The position numbers and the translations under genes are program-made. From contig NC_135567.1 of assembly GCF_964340395.1 (NCBI RefSeq), forward strand, positions 8,424,658-8,488,657: a stretch of 64,000 nucleotides of DNA. The letters run 5' to 3'. The notes under the pieces were generated by a model. It had not been told where the DNA came from and ran no database searches. It saw only the letters and a program-made list of their open reading frames with translations. The DNA is from Glandiceps talaboti. Taxonomy: Eukaryota; Hemichordata; Enteropneusta; Spengelidae. Of this stretch, positions 10,598 to 25,700 are shown piece by piece (within the stretch, counting starts at the first letter, position 1; every line of letters begins with the position of its first letter).

Positions 10598-10720
10598 ATT
10601 GTTGCTACCTATGGGAAGCAGTGAAGAAGTCTAATAAAGTACAAGACATCAGAGACTGTTTTATTAAAACAACTCAAGAATTATTTCTTGGTCTTACCAA
10701 TGATACACTCACAGAGAAAG
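10598..10720 (+). CDS. C2H2 zinc-finger gene, coding exon 2
   Basis: A 123-bp exon flanked by a pyrimidine-rich acceptor (TATTATTTCTAG) and donor AAAG|GTATGT. It supplies two bases, 40 codons and one base, so both borders are phase 1. The frame reads D-CCYLWEAVKKSNKV, then QDIRDCFIKTTQELFLGL, then TNDTLTEK. The other two frames are closed by stops near the start. The encoded stretch looks helix-rich with four Cys counted from the junction. I do not recognise a named domain. The phase fit to exon 1 (G|AT) and exon 3 (G|AA) is the main support. Confidence 0.8.
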
Positions 10721-13700
10721 GTATGTACTGAAGTCTAATGGTACATTTATACAGGTATCTATCTTAGAAATTGTTAATATATTATAATTCCTTTCTGTTT
10801 TGATAGCCCGATGTCAGTCTGATGAAAAAACTGAACAAGCCTATCTAACTAACTAGTGCAGGCATTAATCCTAAGCTAGTCTGGATAGGACTGGTGTAGA
10901 CATTAACCATTCCAGTTGCTAACACATACTGGTGAGGTGTTAGTGCCAGCCTAGTGTTAGCACTGAGCTAGTCTGGTGTTAACATACGACTGGTGCATTC
11001 ATTAACCCTTCCAGTTGCTAACACATACTGGTAAGGTGTTAGTGTCAGCCTAGTGTTAGCACTGAGCTAGTCTGGTGTTAACATACGACTGGTGCAGGCA
11101 TTAACCCTACCAGTTGCTAACACATACTGGTAAGGTGTTAGTGTCAGCCTAGTGTTAGCACTGAGCTAGTATGGTGTTAACACAGGACTGGTACAGACAT
11201 TAACCCTTCCAGTTGCTAACACATACTGGTAAGGTGTTAGTATCAGCCTAGTGTTAGCACTGAGCTAGTCTGGTGTTAACATACGACTGGTGCAGGCATT
11301 AACCCTTCCAGTTGCTAACACATACTGGTAAGGTGTTAGTGTCAGCCTAGTGTTAGCACTGAGCTAGTATGGTGTTAACACAGGATTGGTACAGACATTA
11401 ACCCTTCCAGTTGCTAACACATACTGGTGAGGTGTTAGTGTCAGCCTAGTGTTAGCACTGAGCTAGTCTGGTGTTAACATAAGACTGGTGCGGGCATTAA
11501 CCCTTCCAGTTGCTAACACATACTGGTAAGGTGTTAGTGTCAGCCTAGTGTTAGCACTGAGCTAGTATGGTGTTAACACAGGATTGATACAGACATTAAC
11601 CCTTCCAGTTGCTAACACATACTAGTGAGGTGTTAGTGTCAGCCTAGTGTTAGCACTGAGCTAGTCTGGTGTTAACATAGGACTGGTACAGATATTAACC
11701 CTTCCAGTTGCTAACACATACTGGTAAGGTGTTAGTGTCAGCCTAGTGTTAGCACTGAGCTAGTCTGGTGTTAACACAGGACTGGTACAGACATTAACCC
11801 TTCCAGTTGCTAACACATACTGGTGAGGTGTTAGTGTCAGCCTAGTGTTAGCACTGAGCTAGTCTGGTGTTAACATAGGACTGGTAAAGATATTAACCCT
11901 TCCAGTTGCTAACACATACTGGTGAGGTGTTAGTGTCAGTCTAGTGTTAGCACTGAGCTAGTCTGGATAGGACTGGTGCAGGCATTAACCCTTCCAGTTG
12001 CTAACACATACTGGTGAGGTGTTAGTGTCAGCCTAGTGTTGACACTGAGCTAGTATGGTGTTAACACAGGATTGATACAGACATTAACCCTTCCAGTTGC
12101 TAACACATACTAGTGAGGTGTTAGTGTCAGCCTAGTGTTAGCACTGAGCTAGTCTGGTGTTAACATACGACTGGTGCAGGCATTAACCCTTCCAGTTGCT
12201 AACACATACTGGTAAGGTGTTAGTGTCAGCCTAGTGTTGGCACTGAGCTAGTATGGTGTTAACACAGGATTGATACAGACATTAACCCTTCCAGTTGCTA
12301 ACACATACTAGTGAGGTGTTAGTGTCAGCCTAGTGTTAGCACTGAGCTAGTCTGGTGTTAATATACGACTGGTGCAGGCATTAACCCTTCCAGTTGCTAA
12401 CACATACTGGTAAGGTGTTAGTGTCAGCCTAGTGTTAGCACTGAGCTAGTCTGGTGTTAACACAGGACTGGTACAGACATTAACCCTTCCAGTTGCTAAC
12501 ACATACTGGTGAGGTGTTAGTGTCAGCCTAGTGTTAGCACCGAGCTAGTCTGGTGTTAACATAGGACTGGTAAAGATATTAACCCTTCCAGTTGCTAACA
12601 CATACTGGTGAGGTGTTAGTGTCAGTCTAGTGTTAGCACTGAGCTAGTCTGGATAGGACTGGTGCAGGCATTAACCCTTCCAGTTGCTAACACATACTGG
12701 TGAGGTGTTAGTGTCAGCCTAGTGTTAGCACTGAGCTAGTCTGGTGTTAACATACGACTGGTGCAGGCATTAACCCTTCCAGTTGCTAACACATACTGGT
12801 AAGGTGTTAGTGTCAGCCTAGTGTTAGCACTGAGCTAGTATGGTGTTAACACAGGATTGATACAGACATTAACCCTTCCAGTTGCTAACACATACTAGTG
12901 AGGTGTTAGTTTCAGCCTAGTGGTAGCACTGAGCTAGTCTGGTGTTAACATACGACTGGTGCAGGCATTAACCCTTCCAGTTGCTAACACATACTGGTAA
13001 GGTGTTAGTGTCAGCCTAGTGTTAGCACTGAGCTAGTCTGGTGTTAACACAGGACTGGTACAGACATTAACCCTTCCAGTTGCTAACACATACTGGTGAG
13101 GTGTTAGTGTCAGCCTAGTGTTAGCACTGAGCTAGTCTGGTGTTAACATAGGACTGGTACAGATATTAACCCTTCCAGTTGCTAACACATACTGGTGAGG
13201 TGTTAGTGTCAGTCTAGTGTTAGCACTGAGCTAATCTGGATAGGACTGGTGCAGGCATTAACCCTTCCAGTTGCTAACACATACTGGTGAGGTGTTAGTG
13301 TCAGCCTAGTGTTAGCACTGAGCTAGTCTGGTGTTAACATACGACTGGTGCAGGCATTAACCCTTCCAGTTGCTAACACATACTGGTAAGGTGTTAGTGT
13401 CAGCCTAGTGTTAGCACTGAGCTAGTATGGTGTTAACACAGGATTGATACAGACATTAACCCTTCCAGTTGCTAACACATACTAGTGAGGTGTTAGTTTC
13501 AGCCTAGTGGTAGCACTGAGCTAGTCTGGTGTTAACATACGACTGGTGCAGGCATTAACCCTTCCAGTTGCTAACACATACTGGTAAGGTGTTAGTGTCA
13601 GCCTAGTGTTAGCACTGAGCTAGTCTGGTGTTAACACAGGACTGGTACAGACATTAACCCTTCCAGTTGCTAACACATACTGGTGAGGTGTTAGTGTCAG

Positions 13701-16700
13701 CCTAGTGTTAGCACTGAGCTAGTCTGGTGTTAACATAGGACTGGTACAGATATTAACCCTTCCAGTTGCTAACACATACTGGTGAGGTGTTAGTGTCAGT
13801 CTAGTGTTAGCACTGAGCTAGTCTGGATAGGACTGGTGCAGGCATTAACCCTTCCAGTTGCTAACACATACTGGTGAGGTGTTAGTGTCAGCCTAGTGTT
13901 AGCACTGAGCTAGTCTGGTGTTAACACAGGACTGGTGCAGGCATTAACCCTTCCAGTTGCTAACACATACTGGTAAGGTGTTAGTGTCAGCCTAGTGTTA
14001 GCACTGAGCTAGTCTGGTGTTAACACAGGACTGGTACAGACATTAACCCTTCCAGTTGCTAACACATACTGGTGAGGTGTTAATGTCAGCCTAGTGTTAG
14101 CACTGAGCTAGTCTGGTGTTAACATAGGACTGGTACAGATATTAACCCTTCCAGTTGCTAACACATACTGGTGAGGTGTTAGTGTCAGTCTAGTGTTAGC
14201 ACTGAGCTAGTCTGGATAGGACTGGTGCAGGCATTAACCCTTCCAGTTGCTAACACATACTGGTGAGGTGTTAGTGTCAGCCTAGTGTTAGCACTGAGCT
14301 AGTCTGGTGTTAACATAGACTGGTGCAGGCATTAACCCTTCCAGTTGCTAACACATACTGGTAAGGTGTTAGTGTCAGCCTAGTGTTGGCACTGAGCTAG
14401 TATGGTGTTAACACAGGATTGATACAGACATTAACCCTTCCAGTTGCTAACACATACTAGTGAGGTGTTAGTGTCAGCCTAGTGTTAGCACTGAGCTAGT
14501 CTGGATAGGACTGGTGCAGGCATTAACCCTTCCAGTTGCTAACACATACTGGTAAGGTGTTAGTGTCAGCCTAGTGTTGGCACTGAGCTAGTATGGTGTT
14601 AACACAGGATTGATACAGACATAAACCCTTCCAGTTGCTAACACATACTAGTGAGTTGTTAGTTTCAGCCTAGTGTTAGCACTGAGCTAGTCTGGTGTTA
14701 ACATACGACTGGTGCAGGCATTAACCCTTCCAGTTGCTAACACATACTGGTAAGGTGTTAGTGTCAGCCTAGTGTTAGCACTGAGCTAGTCTGGTGTTAA
14801 CACAGAACTGGTACAGACATTAACCCTTCCAGTTGCTAACACATACTGGTGAGGTGTTAGTGTCAGCCTAGTGTTAGCACTGAGCTAGTCTGGTGTTAAC
14901 ATAGGACTGGTACAGATATTAACCCTTCCAGTTGCTAACACATACTGGTGAGGTGTTAGTGTCAGTCTAGTGTTAGCACTGAGCTAGTCTGGATAGGACT
15001 GGTGCAGGCATTAACCCTTCCGGTTGCTAACACATACTGGTGAGGTGTTAGTGTCAGCCTAGTGTTAGCACTGAGCTAGTCTGGTGTTAACACAGGACTG
15101 GTGCAGGCATTAACCCTTCCAGTTGCTAACACATACTGGTAAGGTGTTAGTGTCAGCCTAGTGTTAGCACTGAGCTAGTCTGGTGTTAACACAGGACTGG
15201 TACAGACATTAACCCTTCCAGTTGCTAACACATACTGGTGAGGTGTTAGTGTCAGCCTAGTGTTAGCACTGAGCTAGTCTGGTGTTAACATAGGACTGGT
15301 AAAGATATTAACCCTTCCAGTTGCTAACACATACTGGTGAGGTGTTAGTGTCAGTCTAGTGTTAGCACTGAGCTAGTCTGGATAGGACTGGTGCAGGCAT
15401 TAACCCTTCCAGTTGCTAACACATACTGGTGAGGTGTTAGTGTCAGCCTAGTGTTAGCACTGAGCTAGTCTGGTGTTAACATACGACTGGTGCAGACATT
15501 AACCCTTCCAGTTGCTAACACATACTGGTAAGGTGTTAGTGTCAGCCTAGTGTTAGCACTGAGCTAGTATGGTGTTAACACAGGATTGATACAGACATTA
15601 ACCCTTCCAGTTGCTAACACATACTAGTGAGGTGTTAGTTTCAGCCTAGTGGTAGCACTGAGCTAGTCTGGTGTTAACATACGACTGGTGCAGGCATTAA
15701 CCCTTCCAGTTGCTAACACATACTGGTAAGGTGTTAGTGTCAGCCTAGTGTTAGCACTGAGCTAGTCTGGTGTTAACACAGGACTGGTACAGACATTAAC
15801 CCTTCCAGTTGCTAACACATACTGGTGAGGTGTTAGTGTCAGCCTAGTGTTAGCACTGAGCTAGTCTGGTGTTAACATAGGACTGGTACAGATATTAACC
15901 CTTCCAGTTGCTAACACATACTGGTGAGGTGTTAGTGTCAGTCTAGTGTTAGCACTGAGCTAATCTGGATAGGACTGGTGCAGGCATTAACCCTTCCAGT
16001 TGCTAACACATACTGGTGAGGTGTTAGTGTCAGCCTAGTGTTAGCACTGAGCTAGTCTGGTGTTAACATACGACTGGTGCAGGCATTAACCCTTCCAGTT
16101 GCTAACACATACTGGTAAGGTGTTAGTGTCAGCCTAGTGTTAGCACTGAGCTAGTATGGTGTTAACACAGGATTGATACAGACATTAACCCTTCCAGTTG
16201 CTAACACATACTAGTGAGGTGTTAGTTTCAGCCTAGTGGTAGCACTGAGCTAGTCTGGTGTTAACATACGACTGGTGCAGGCATTAACCCTTCCAGTTGC
16301 TAACACATACTGGTAAGGTGTTAGTGTCAGCCTAGTGTTAGCACTGAGCTAGTCTGGTGTTAACACAGGACTGGTACAGACATTAACCCTTCCAGTTGCT
16401 AACACATACTGGTGAGGTGTTAGTGTCAGCCTAGTGTTAGCACTGAGCTAGTCTGGTGTTAACATAGGACTGGTACAGATATTAACCCTTCCAGTTGCTA
16501 ACACATACTGGTGAGGTGTTAGTGTCAGTCTAGTGTTAGCACTGAGCTAGTCTGGATAGGACTGGTGCAGGCATTAACCCTTCCAGTTGCTAACACATAC
16601 TGGTGAGGTGTTAGTGTCAGCCTAGTGTTAGCACTGAGCTAGTCTGGTGTTAACACAGGACTGGTGCAGGCATTAACCCTTCCAGTTGCTAACACATACT

Positions 16701-19700
16701 GGTAAGGTGTTAGTGTCAGCCTAGTGTTAGCACTGAGCTAGTCTGGTGTTAACACAGGACTGGTACAGACATTAACCCTTCCAGTTGCTAACACATACTG
16801 GTGAGGTGTTAATGTCAGCCTAGTGTTAGCACTGAGCTAGTCTGGTGTTAACATAGGACTGGTACAGATATTAACCCTTCCAGTTGCTAACACATACTGG
16901 TGAGGTGTTAGTGTCAGTCTAGTGTTAGCACTGAGCTAGTCTGGATAGGACTGGTGCAGGCATTAACCCTTCCAGTTGCTAACACATACTGGTGAGGTGT
17001 TAGTGTCAGCCTAGTGTTAGCACTGAGCTAGTCTGGTGTTAACATAGACTGGTGCAGGCATTAACCCTTCCAGTTGCTAACACATACTGGTAAGGTGTTA
17101 GTGTCAGCCTAGTGTTGGCACTGAGCTAGTATGGTGTTAACACAGGATTGATACAGACATTAACCCTTCCAGTTGCTAACACATACTAGTGAGGTGTTAG
17201 TGTCAGCCTAGTGTTAGCACTGAGCTAGTCTGGATAGGACTGGTGCAGGCATTAACCCTTCCAGTTGCTAACACATACTGGTAAGGTGTTAGTGTCAGCC
17301 TAGTGTTGGCACTGAGCTAGTATGGTGTTAACACAGGATTGATACAGACATAAACCCTTCCAGTTGCTAACACATACTAGTGAGTTGTTAGTTTCAGCCT
17401 AGTGTTAGCACTGAGCTAGTCTGGTGTTAACATACGACTGGTGCAGGCATTAACCCTTCCAGTTGCTAACACATACTGGTAAGGTGTTAGTGTCAGCCTA
17501 GTGTTAGCACTGAGCTAGTCTGGTGTTAACACAGAACTGGTACAGACATTAACCCTTCCAGTTGCTAACACATACTGGTGAGGTGTTAGTGTCAGCCTAG
17601 TGTTAGCACTGAGCTAGTCTGGTGTTAACATAGGACTGGTACAGATATTAACCCTTCCAGTTGCTAACACATACTGGTGAGGTGTTAGTGTCAGTCTAGT
17701 GTTAGCACTGAGCTAGTCTGGATAGGACTGGTGCAGGCATTAACCCTTCCGGTTGCTAACACATACTGGTGAGGTGTTAGTGTCAGCCTAGTGTTAGCAC
17801 TGAGCTAGTCTGGTGTTAACACAGGACTGGTGCAGGCATTAACCCTTCCAGTTGCTAACACATACTGGTAAGGTGTTAGTGTCAGCCTAGTGTTAGCACT
17901 GAGCTAGTCTGGTGTTAACACAGGACTGGTACAGACATTAACCCTTCCAGTTGCTAACACATACTGGTGAGGTGTTAGTGTCAGCCTAGTGTTAGCACTG
18001 AGCTAGTCTGGTGTTAACATAGGACTGGTAAAGATATTAACCCTTCCAGTTGCTAACACATACTGGTGAGGTGTTAGTGTCAGTCTAGTGTTAGCACTGA
18101 GCTAGTCTGGATAGGACTGGTGCAGGCATTAACCCTTCCAGTTGCTAACACATACTGGTGAGGTGTTAGTGTCAGCCTAGTGTTAGCACTGAGCTAGTCT
18201 GGTGTTAACATACGACTGGTGCAGACATTAACCCTTCCAGTTGCTAACACATACTGGTAAGGTGTTAGTGTCAGCCTAGTGTTAGCACTGAGCTAGTATG
18301 GTGTTAACACAGGATTGATACAGACATTAACCCTTCCAGTTGCTAACACATACTAGTGAGGTGTTAGTTTCAGCCTAGTGTTAGCACTGAGCTAGTCTGG
18401 TGTTAACATACGACTGGTGCAGGCATTAACCCTTCCAGTTGCTAACACATACTGGTAAGGTGTTAGTGTCAGCCTAGTGTTAGCACTGAGCTAGTCTGGT
18501 GTTAACACAGGACTGGTACAGATATTAACCCTTCCAGTTGCTAACACATACTGGTGAGGTGTTAGTGTCAGTCTAGTGTTAGCACTGAGCTAGTCTGGTG
18601 TTAACACAGAACTGGTACAGACATTAACCCTTCCAGTTGCTAACACATACTGGTGAGGTGTTAGTGTCAGCCTAGTGTTAGCACTGAGCTAGTCTGGTGT
18701 TAACATAGGACTGGTACAGATATTAACCCTTCCAGTTGCTAACACATACTGGTGAGGTGTTAGTGTCAGTCTAGTGTTAGCACTGAGCTAGTCTGGATAG
18801 GACTGGTGCAGGCATTAACCCTTCCGGTTGCTAACACATACTGGTGAGGTGTTAGTGTCAGCCTAGTGTTAGCACTGAGCTAGTCTGGTGTTAACACAGA
18901 ACTGGTACAGACATTAACCCTTCCAGTTGCTAACACATACTGGTAAGGTGTTAGTGTCAGCCTAGTGTTAGCACTGAGCTAGTCTGGTGTTAACACAGGA
19001 CTGGTACAGACATTAACCCTTCCAGTTGCTAACACATACTGGTGAGGTGTTAGTGTCAGCCTAGTGTTAGCACTGAGCTAGTCTGGTGTTAACATAGGAC
19101 TGGTAAAGATATTAACCCTTCCAGTTGCTAACACATACTGGTGAGGTGTTAGTGTCAGTCTAGTGTTAGCACTGAGCTAGTCTGGATATGACTGGTGCAG
19201 GCATTAACCCTTCCAGTTGCTAACACATACTGGTGAGGTGTTAGTGTCAGCCTAGTGTTAGCACTGAGCTAGTCTGGTGTTAACATACGACTGGTGCAGA
19301 CATTAACCCTTCCAGTTGCTAACACATACTAGTGAGGTGTTAGTTTCAGCCTAGTGTTAGCACTGAGCTAGTCTGGTGTTAACATACGACTGGTGCAGGC
19401 ATTAACCCTTCCAGTTGCTAACACATACTGGTAAGGTGTTAGTGTCAGCCTAGTGTTAGCACTGAGCTAGTCTGGTGTTAACACAGGACTGGTACAGACA
19501 TTAACCCTTCCAGTTGCTAACACATACTGGTGAGGTGTTAGTGTCAGCCTAGTGTTAGCACTGAGCTAGTCTGGTGTTAACATAGGACTGGTACAGATAT
19601 TAACCCTTCCAGTTGCTAACACATACTGGTGAGGTGTTAGTGTCAGTCTAGTGTTAGCACTGAGCTAGTCTGGATAGGACTGGTGCAGGCATTAACCCTT

Positions 19701-22700
19701 CCAGTTGCTAACACATACTAGTGAGGTGTTAGTTTCAGCCTAGTGGTAGCACTGAGCTAGTCTGGTGTTAACATACGACTGGTGCAGGCATTAACCCTTC
19801 CAGTTGCTAACACATACTGGTAAGGTGTTAGTGTCAGCCTAGTGTTAGCACTGAGCTAGTCTGGTGTTAACACAGGACTGGTACAGACATTAACCCTTCC
19901 AGTTGCTAACACATACTGGTGAGGTGTTAGTGTCAGCCTAGTGTTAGCACTGAGCTAGTCTGGTGTTAACATAGGACTGGTACAGATATTAACCCTTCCA
20001 GTTGCTAACACATACTGGTGAGGTGTTAGTGTCAGTCTAGTGTTAGCACTGAGCTAGTCTGGATAGGACTGGTGCAGGCATTAACCCTTCCAGTTGCTAA
20101 CACATACTGGTGAGGTGTTAGTGTCAGCCTAGTGTTAGCACTGAGCTAGTCTGGTGTTAACACAGGACTGGTGCAGGCATTAACCCTTCCAGTTGCTAAC
20201 ACATACTGGTAAGGTGTTAGTGTCAGCCTAGTGTTAGCACTGAGCTAGTCTGGTGTTAACACAGGACTGGTACAGACATTAACCCTTCCAGTTGCTAACA
20301 CATACTGGTGAGGTGTTAATGTCAGCCTAGTGTTAGCACTGAGCTAGTCTGGTGTTAACATAGGACTGGTACAGATATTAACCCTTCCAGTTGCTAACAC
20401 ATACTGGTGAGGTGTTAGTGTCAGTCTAGTGTTAGCACTGAGCTAGTCTGGATAGGACTGGTGCAGGCATTAACCCTTCCAGTTGCTAACACATACTGGT
20501 GAGTTGTTAGTGTCAGCCTAGTGTTAGCACTGAGCTAGTCTGGTGTTAACATAGACTGGTGCAGGCATTAACCCTTCCAGTTGCTAACACATACTGGTAA
20601 GGTGTTAGTGTCAGCCTAGTGTTGGCACTGAGCTAGTATGGTGTTAACACAGGATTGATACAGACATTAACCCTTCCAGTTGCTAACACATACTAGTGAG
20701 GTGTTAGTGTCAGCCTAGTGTTAGCACTGAGCTAGTCTGGATAGGACTGGTGCAGGCATTAACCCTTCCAGTTGCTAACACATACTGGTGAGGTGTTAGT
20801 GTCAGCCTAGTGTTAGCACTGAGCTAGTCTGGTGTTAACATACGACTGGTGCAGGCATTAACCCTTCCAGTTGCTAACACATACTGGTAAGGTGTTAGTG
20901 TCAGCCTAGTGTTAGCACTGAGCTAGTATGGTGTTAACACAGGATTGATACAGACATAAACCCTTCCAGTTGCTAACACATACTAGTGAGTTGTTAGTTT
21001 CAGCCTAGTGTTAGCACTGAGCTAGTCTGGTGTTAACATACGACTGGTGCAGGCATTAACCCTTCCAGTTGCTAACACATACTGGTAAGGTGTTAGTGTC
21101 AGCCTAGTGTTAGCACTGAGCTAGTCTGGTGTTAACACAGGACTGGTACAGATATTAACCCTTCCAGTTGCTAACACATACTGGTGAGGTGTTAGTGTCA
21201 GTCTAGTGTTAGCACTGAGCTAGTCTGGTGTTAACACAGAACTGGTACAGACATTAACCCTTCCAGTTGCTAACACATACTGGTGAGGTGTTAGTGTCAG
21301 CCTAGTGTTAGCACTGAGCTAGTCTGGTGTTAACATAGGACTGGTACAGATATTAACCCTTCCAGTTGCTAACACATACTGGTGAGGTGTTAGTGTCAGT
21401 CTAGTGTTAGCACTGAGCTAGTCTGGATAGGACTGGTGCAGGCATTAACCCTTCCGGTTGCTAACACATACTGGTGAGGTGTTAGTGTCAGCCTAGTGTT
21501 AGCACTGAGCTAGTCTGGTGTTAACACAGAACTGGTACAGACATTAACCCTTCCAGTTGCTAACACATACTGGTAAGGTGTTAGTGTCAGCCTAGTGTTA
21601 GCACTGAGCTAGTCTGGTGTTAACACAGGACTGGTACAGACATTAACCCTTCCAGTTGCTAACACATACTGGTGAGGTGTTAGTGTCAGCCTAGTGTTAG
21701 CACTGAGCTAGTCTGGTGTTAACATAGGACTGGTAAAGATATTAACCCTTCCAGTTGCTAACACATACTGGTGAGGTGTTAGTGTCAGTCTAGTGTTAGC
21801 ACTGAGCTAGTCTGGATATGACTGGTGCAGGCATTAACCCTTCCAGTTGCTAACACATACTGGTGAGGTGTTAGTGTCAGCCTAGTGTTAGCACTGAGCT
21901 AGTCTGGTGTTAACATACGACTGGTGCAGACATTAACCCTTCCAGTTGCTAACACATACTAGTGAGGTGTTAGTTTCAGCCTAGTGTTAGCACTGAGCTA
22001 GTCTGGTGTTAACATACGACTGGTGCAGGCATTAACCCTTCCAGTTGCTAACACATACTGGTAAGGTGTTAGTGTCAGCCTAGTGTTAGCACTGAGCTAG
22101 TCTGGTGTTAACACAGGACTGGTACAGACATTAACCCTTCCAGTTGCTAACACATACTGGTGAGGTGTTAGTGTCAGCCTAGTGTTAGCACTGAGCTAGT
22201 CTGGTGTTAACATAGGACTGGTACAGATATTAACCCTTCCAGTTGCTAACACATACTGGTGAGGTGTTAGTGTCAGTCTAGTGTTAGCACTGAGCTAGTC
22301 TGGATAGGACTGGTGCAGGCATTAACCCTTCCAGTTGCTAACACATACTAGTGAGGTGTTAGTTTCAGCCTAGTGGTAGCACTGAGCTAGTCTGGTGTTA
22401 ACATACGACTGGTGCAGGCATTAACCCTTCCAGTTGCTAACACATACTGGTAAGGTGTTAGTGTCAGCCTAGTGTTAGCACTGAGCTAGTCTGGTGTTAA
22501 CACAGGACTGGTACAGACATTAACCCTTCCAGTTGCTAACACATACTGGTGAGGTGTTAGTGTCAGCCTAGTGTTAGCACTGAGCTAGTCTGGTGTTAAC
22601 ATAGGACTGGTACAGATATTAACCCTTCCAGTTGCTAACACATACTGGTGAGGTGTTAGTGTCAGTCTAGTGTTAGCACTGAGCTAGTCTGGATAGGACT

Positions 22701-25700
22701 GGTGCAGGCATTAACCCTTCCAGTTGCTAACACATACTGGTGAGGTGTTAGTGTCAGCCTAGTGTTAGCACTGAGCTAGTCTGGTGTTAACACAGGACTG
22801 GTGCAGGCATTAACCCTTCCAGTTGCTAACACATACTGGTAAGGTGTTAGTGTCAGCCTAGTGTTAGCACTGAGCTAGTCTGGTGTTAACACAGGACTGG
22901 TACAGACATTAACCCTTCCAGTTGCTAACACATACTGGTGAGGTGTTAATGTCAGCCTAGTGTTAGCACTGAGCTAGTCTGGTGTTAACATAGGACTGGT
23001 ACAGATATTAACCCTTCCAGTTGCTAACACATACTGGTGAGGTGTTAGTGTCAGTCTAGTGTTAGCACTGAGCTAGTCTGGATAGGACTGGTGCAGGCAT
23101 TAACCCTTCCAGTTGCTAACACATACTGGTGAGTTGTTAGTGTCAGCCTAGTGTTAGCACTGAGCTAGTCTGGTGTTAACATAGACTGGTGCAGGCATTA
23201 ACCCTTCCAGTTGCTAACACATACTGGTAAGGTGTTAGTGTCAGCCTAGTGTTGGCACTGAGCTAGTATGGTGTTAACACAGGATTGATACAGACATTAA
23301 CCCTTCCAGTTGCTAACACATACTAGTGAGGTGTTAGTGTCAGCCTAGTGTTAGCACTGAGCTAGTCTGGATAGGACTGGTGCAGGCATTAACCCTTCCA
23401 GTTGCTAACACATACTGGTGAGGTGTTAGTGTCAGCCTAGTGTTAGCACTGAGCTAGTCTGGTGTTAACATACGACTGGTGCAGGCATTAACCCTTCCAG
23501 TTGCTAACACATACTGGTAAGGTGTTAGTGTCAGCCTAGTGTTAGCACTGAGCTAGTATGGTGTTAACACAGGATTGATACAGACATAAACCCTTCCAGT
23601 TGCTAACACATACTAGTGAGTTGTTAGTTTCAGCCTAGTGTTAGCACTGAGCTAGTCTGGTGTTAACATACGACTGGTGCAGGCATTAACCCTTCCAGTT
23701 GCTAACACATACTGGTAAGGTGTTAGTGTCAGCCTAGTGTTAGCACTGAGCTAGTCTGGTGTTAACACAGAACTGGTACAGACATTAACCCTTCCAGTTG
23801 CTAACACATACTGGTGAGGTGTTAGTGTCAGCCTAGTGTTAGCACTGAGCTAGTCTGGTGTTAACATAGGACTGGTACAGATATTAACCCTTCCAGTTGC
23901 TAACACATACTGGTGAGGTGTTAGTGTCAGTCTAGTGTTAGCACTGAGCTAGTCTGGATAGGACTGGTGCAGGCATTAACCCTTCCGGTTGCTAACACAT
24001 ACTGGTGAGGTGTTAGTGTCAGCCTAGTGTTAGCACTGAGCTAGTCTGGTGTTAACACAGGACTGGTGCAGGCATTAACCCTTCCAGTTGCTAACACATA
24101 CTGGTAAGGTGTTAGTGTCAGCCTAGTGTTAGCACTGAGCTAGTCTGGTGTTAACACAGGACTGGTACAGACATTAACCCTTCCAGTTGCTAACACATAC
24201 TGTTGAGGTGTTAGTGTCAGCCTAGTGTTAGCACTGAGCTAGTCTGGTGTTAACATAGGACTGGTAAAGATATTAACCCTTCCAGTTGCTAACACATACT
24301 GGTGAGGTGTTAGTGTCAGTCTAGTGTTAGCACTGAGCTAGTCTGGATAGGACTGGTGCAGGCATTAACCCTTCCAGTTGCTAACACATACTGGTGAGGT
24401 GTTAGTGTCAGCCTAGTGTTAGCACTGAGCTAGTCTGGTGTTAACATACGACTGGTGCAGACATTAACCCTTCCAGTTGCTAACACATACTGGTAAGGTG
24501 TTAGTGTCAGCCTAGTGTTAGCACTGAGCTAGTATGGTGTTAACACAGGATTGATACAGACATTAACCCTTCCAGTTGCTAACACATACTAGTGAGGTGT
24601 TAGTTTCAGCCTAGTGTTAGCACTGAGCTAGTCTGGTGTTAACATACGACTGGTGCAGGCATTAACCCTTCCAGTTGCTAACACATACTGGTAAGGTGTT
24701 AGTGTCAGCCTAGTGTTAGCACTGAGCTAGTCTGGTGTTAACACAGGACTGGTACAGACATTAACCCTTCCAGTTGCTAACACATACTGGTGAGGTGTTA
24801 GTGTCAGCCTAGTGTTAGCACTGAGCTAGTCTGGTGTTAACATAGGACTGGTACAGATATTAACCCTTCCAGTTGCTAACACATACTGGTGAGGTGTTAG
24901 TGTCAGTCTAGTGTTAGCACTGAGCTAGTCTGGATAGGACTGGTGCAGGCATTAACCCTTCCAGTTGCTAACACATACTGGTGAGGTGTTAGTGTCAGCC
25001 TAGTGTTAGCACTGAGCTAGTCTGGTGTTAACACAGGACTGGTGCAGGCATTAACCCTTCCAGTTGCTAACACATACTGGTAAGGTGTTAGTGTCAGCCT
25101 AGTGTTAGCACTGAGCTAGTCTGGTGTTAACACAGGACTGGTACAGACATTAACCCTTCCAGTTGCTAACACATACTGGTGAGGTGTTAATGTTAGCCTA
25201 GTGTTAGCACTGAGCTAGTCTGGTGTTAACATAGGACTGGTACAGATATTAACCCTTCCAGTTGCTAACACATACTGGTGAGGTGTTAGTGTCAGTCTAG
25301 TGTTAGCACTGAGCTAGTCTGGATAGGACTGGTGCAGGCATTAACCCTTCCAGTTGCTAACACATACTGGTGAGGTGTTAGTGTCAGCCTAGTGTTAGCA
25401 CTGAGCTAGTCTGGTGTTAACATAGACTGGTGCAGGCATTAACCCTTCCAGTTGCTAACACATACTGGTAAGGTGTTAGTGTCAGCCTAGTGTTGGCACT
25501 GAGCTAGTATGGTGTTAACACAGGATTGATACAGACATTAACCCTTCCAGTTGCTAACACATACTAGTGAGGTGTTAGTGTCAGCCTAGTGTTAGCACTG
25601 AGCTAGTCTGGATAGGACTGGTGCAGGCATTAACCCTTCCAGTTGCTAACACATACTGGTGAGGTGTTAGTGTCAGCCTAGTGTTAGCACTGAGCTAGTC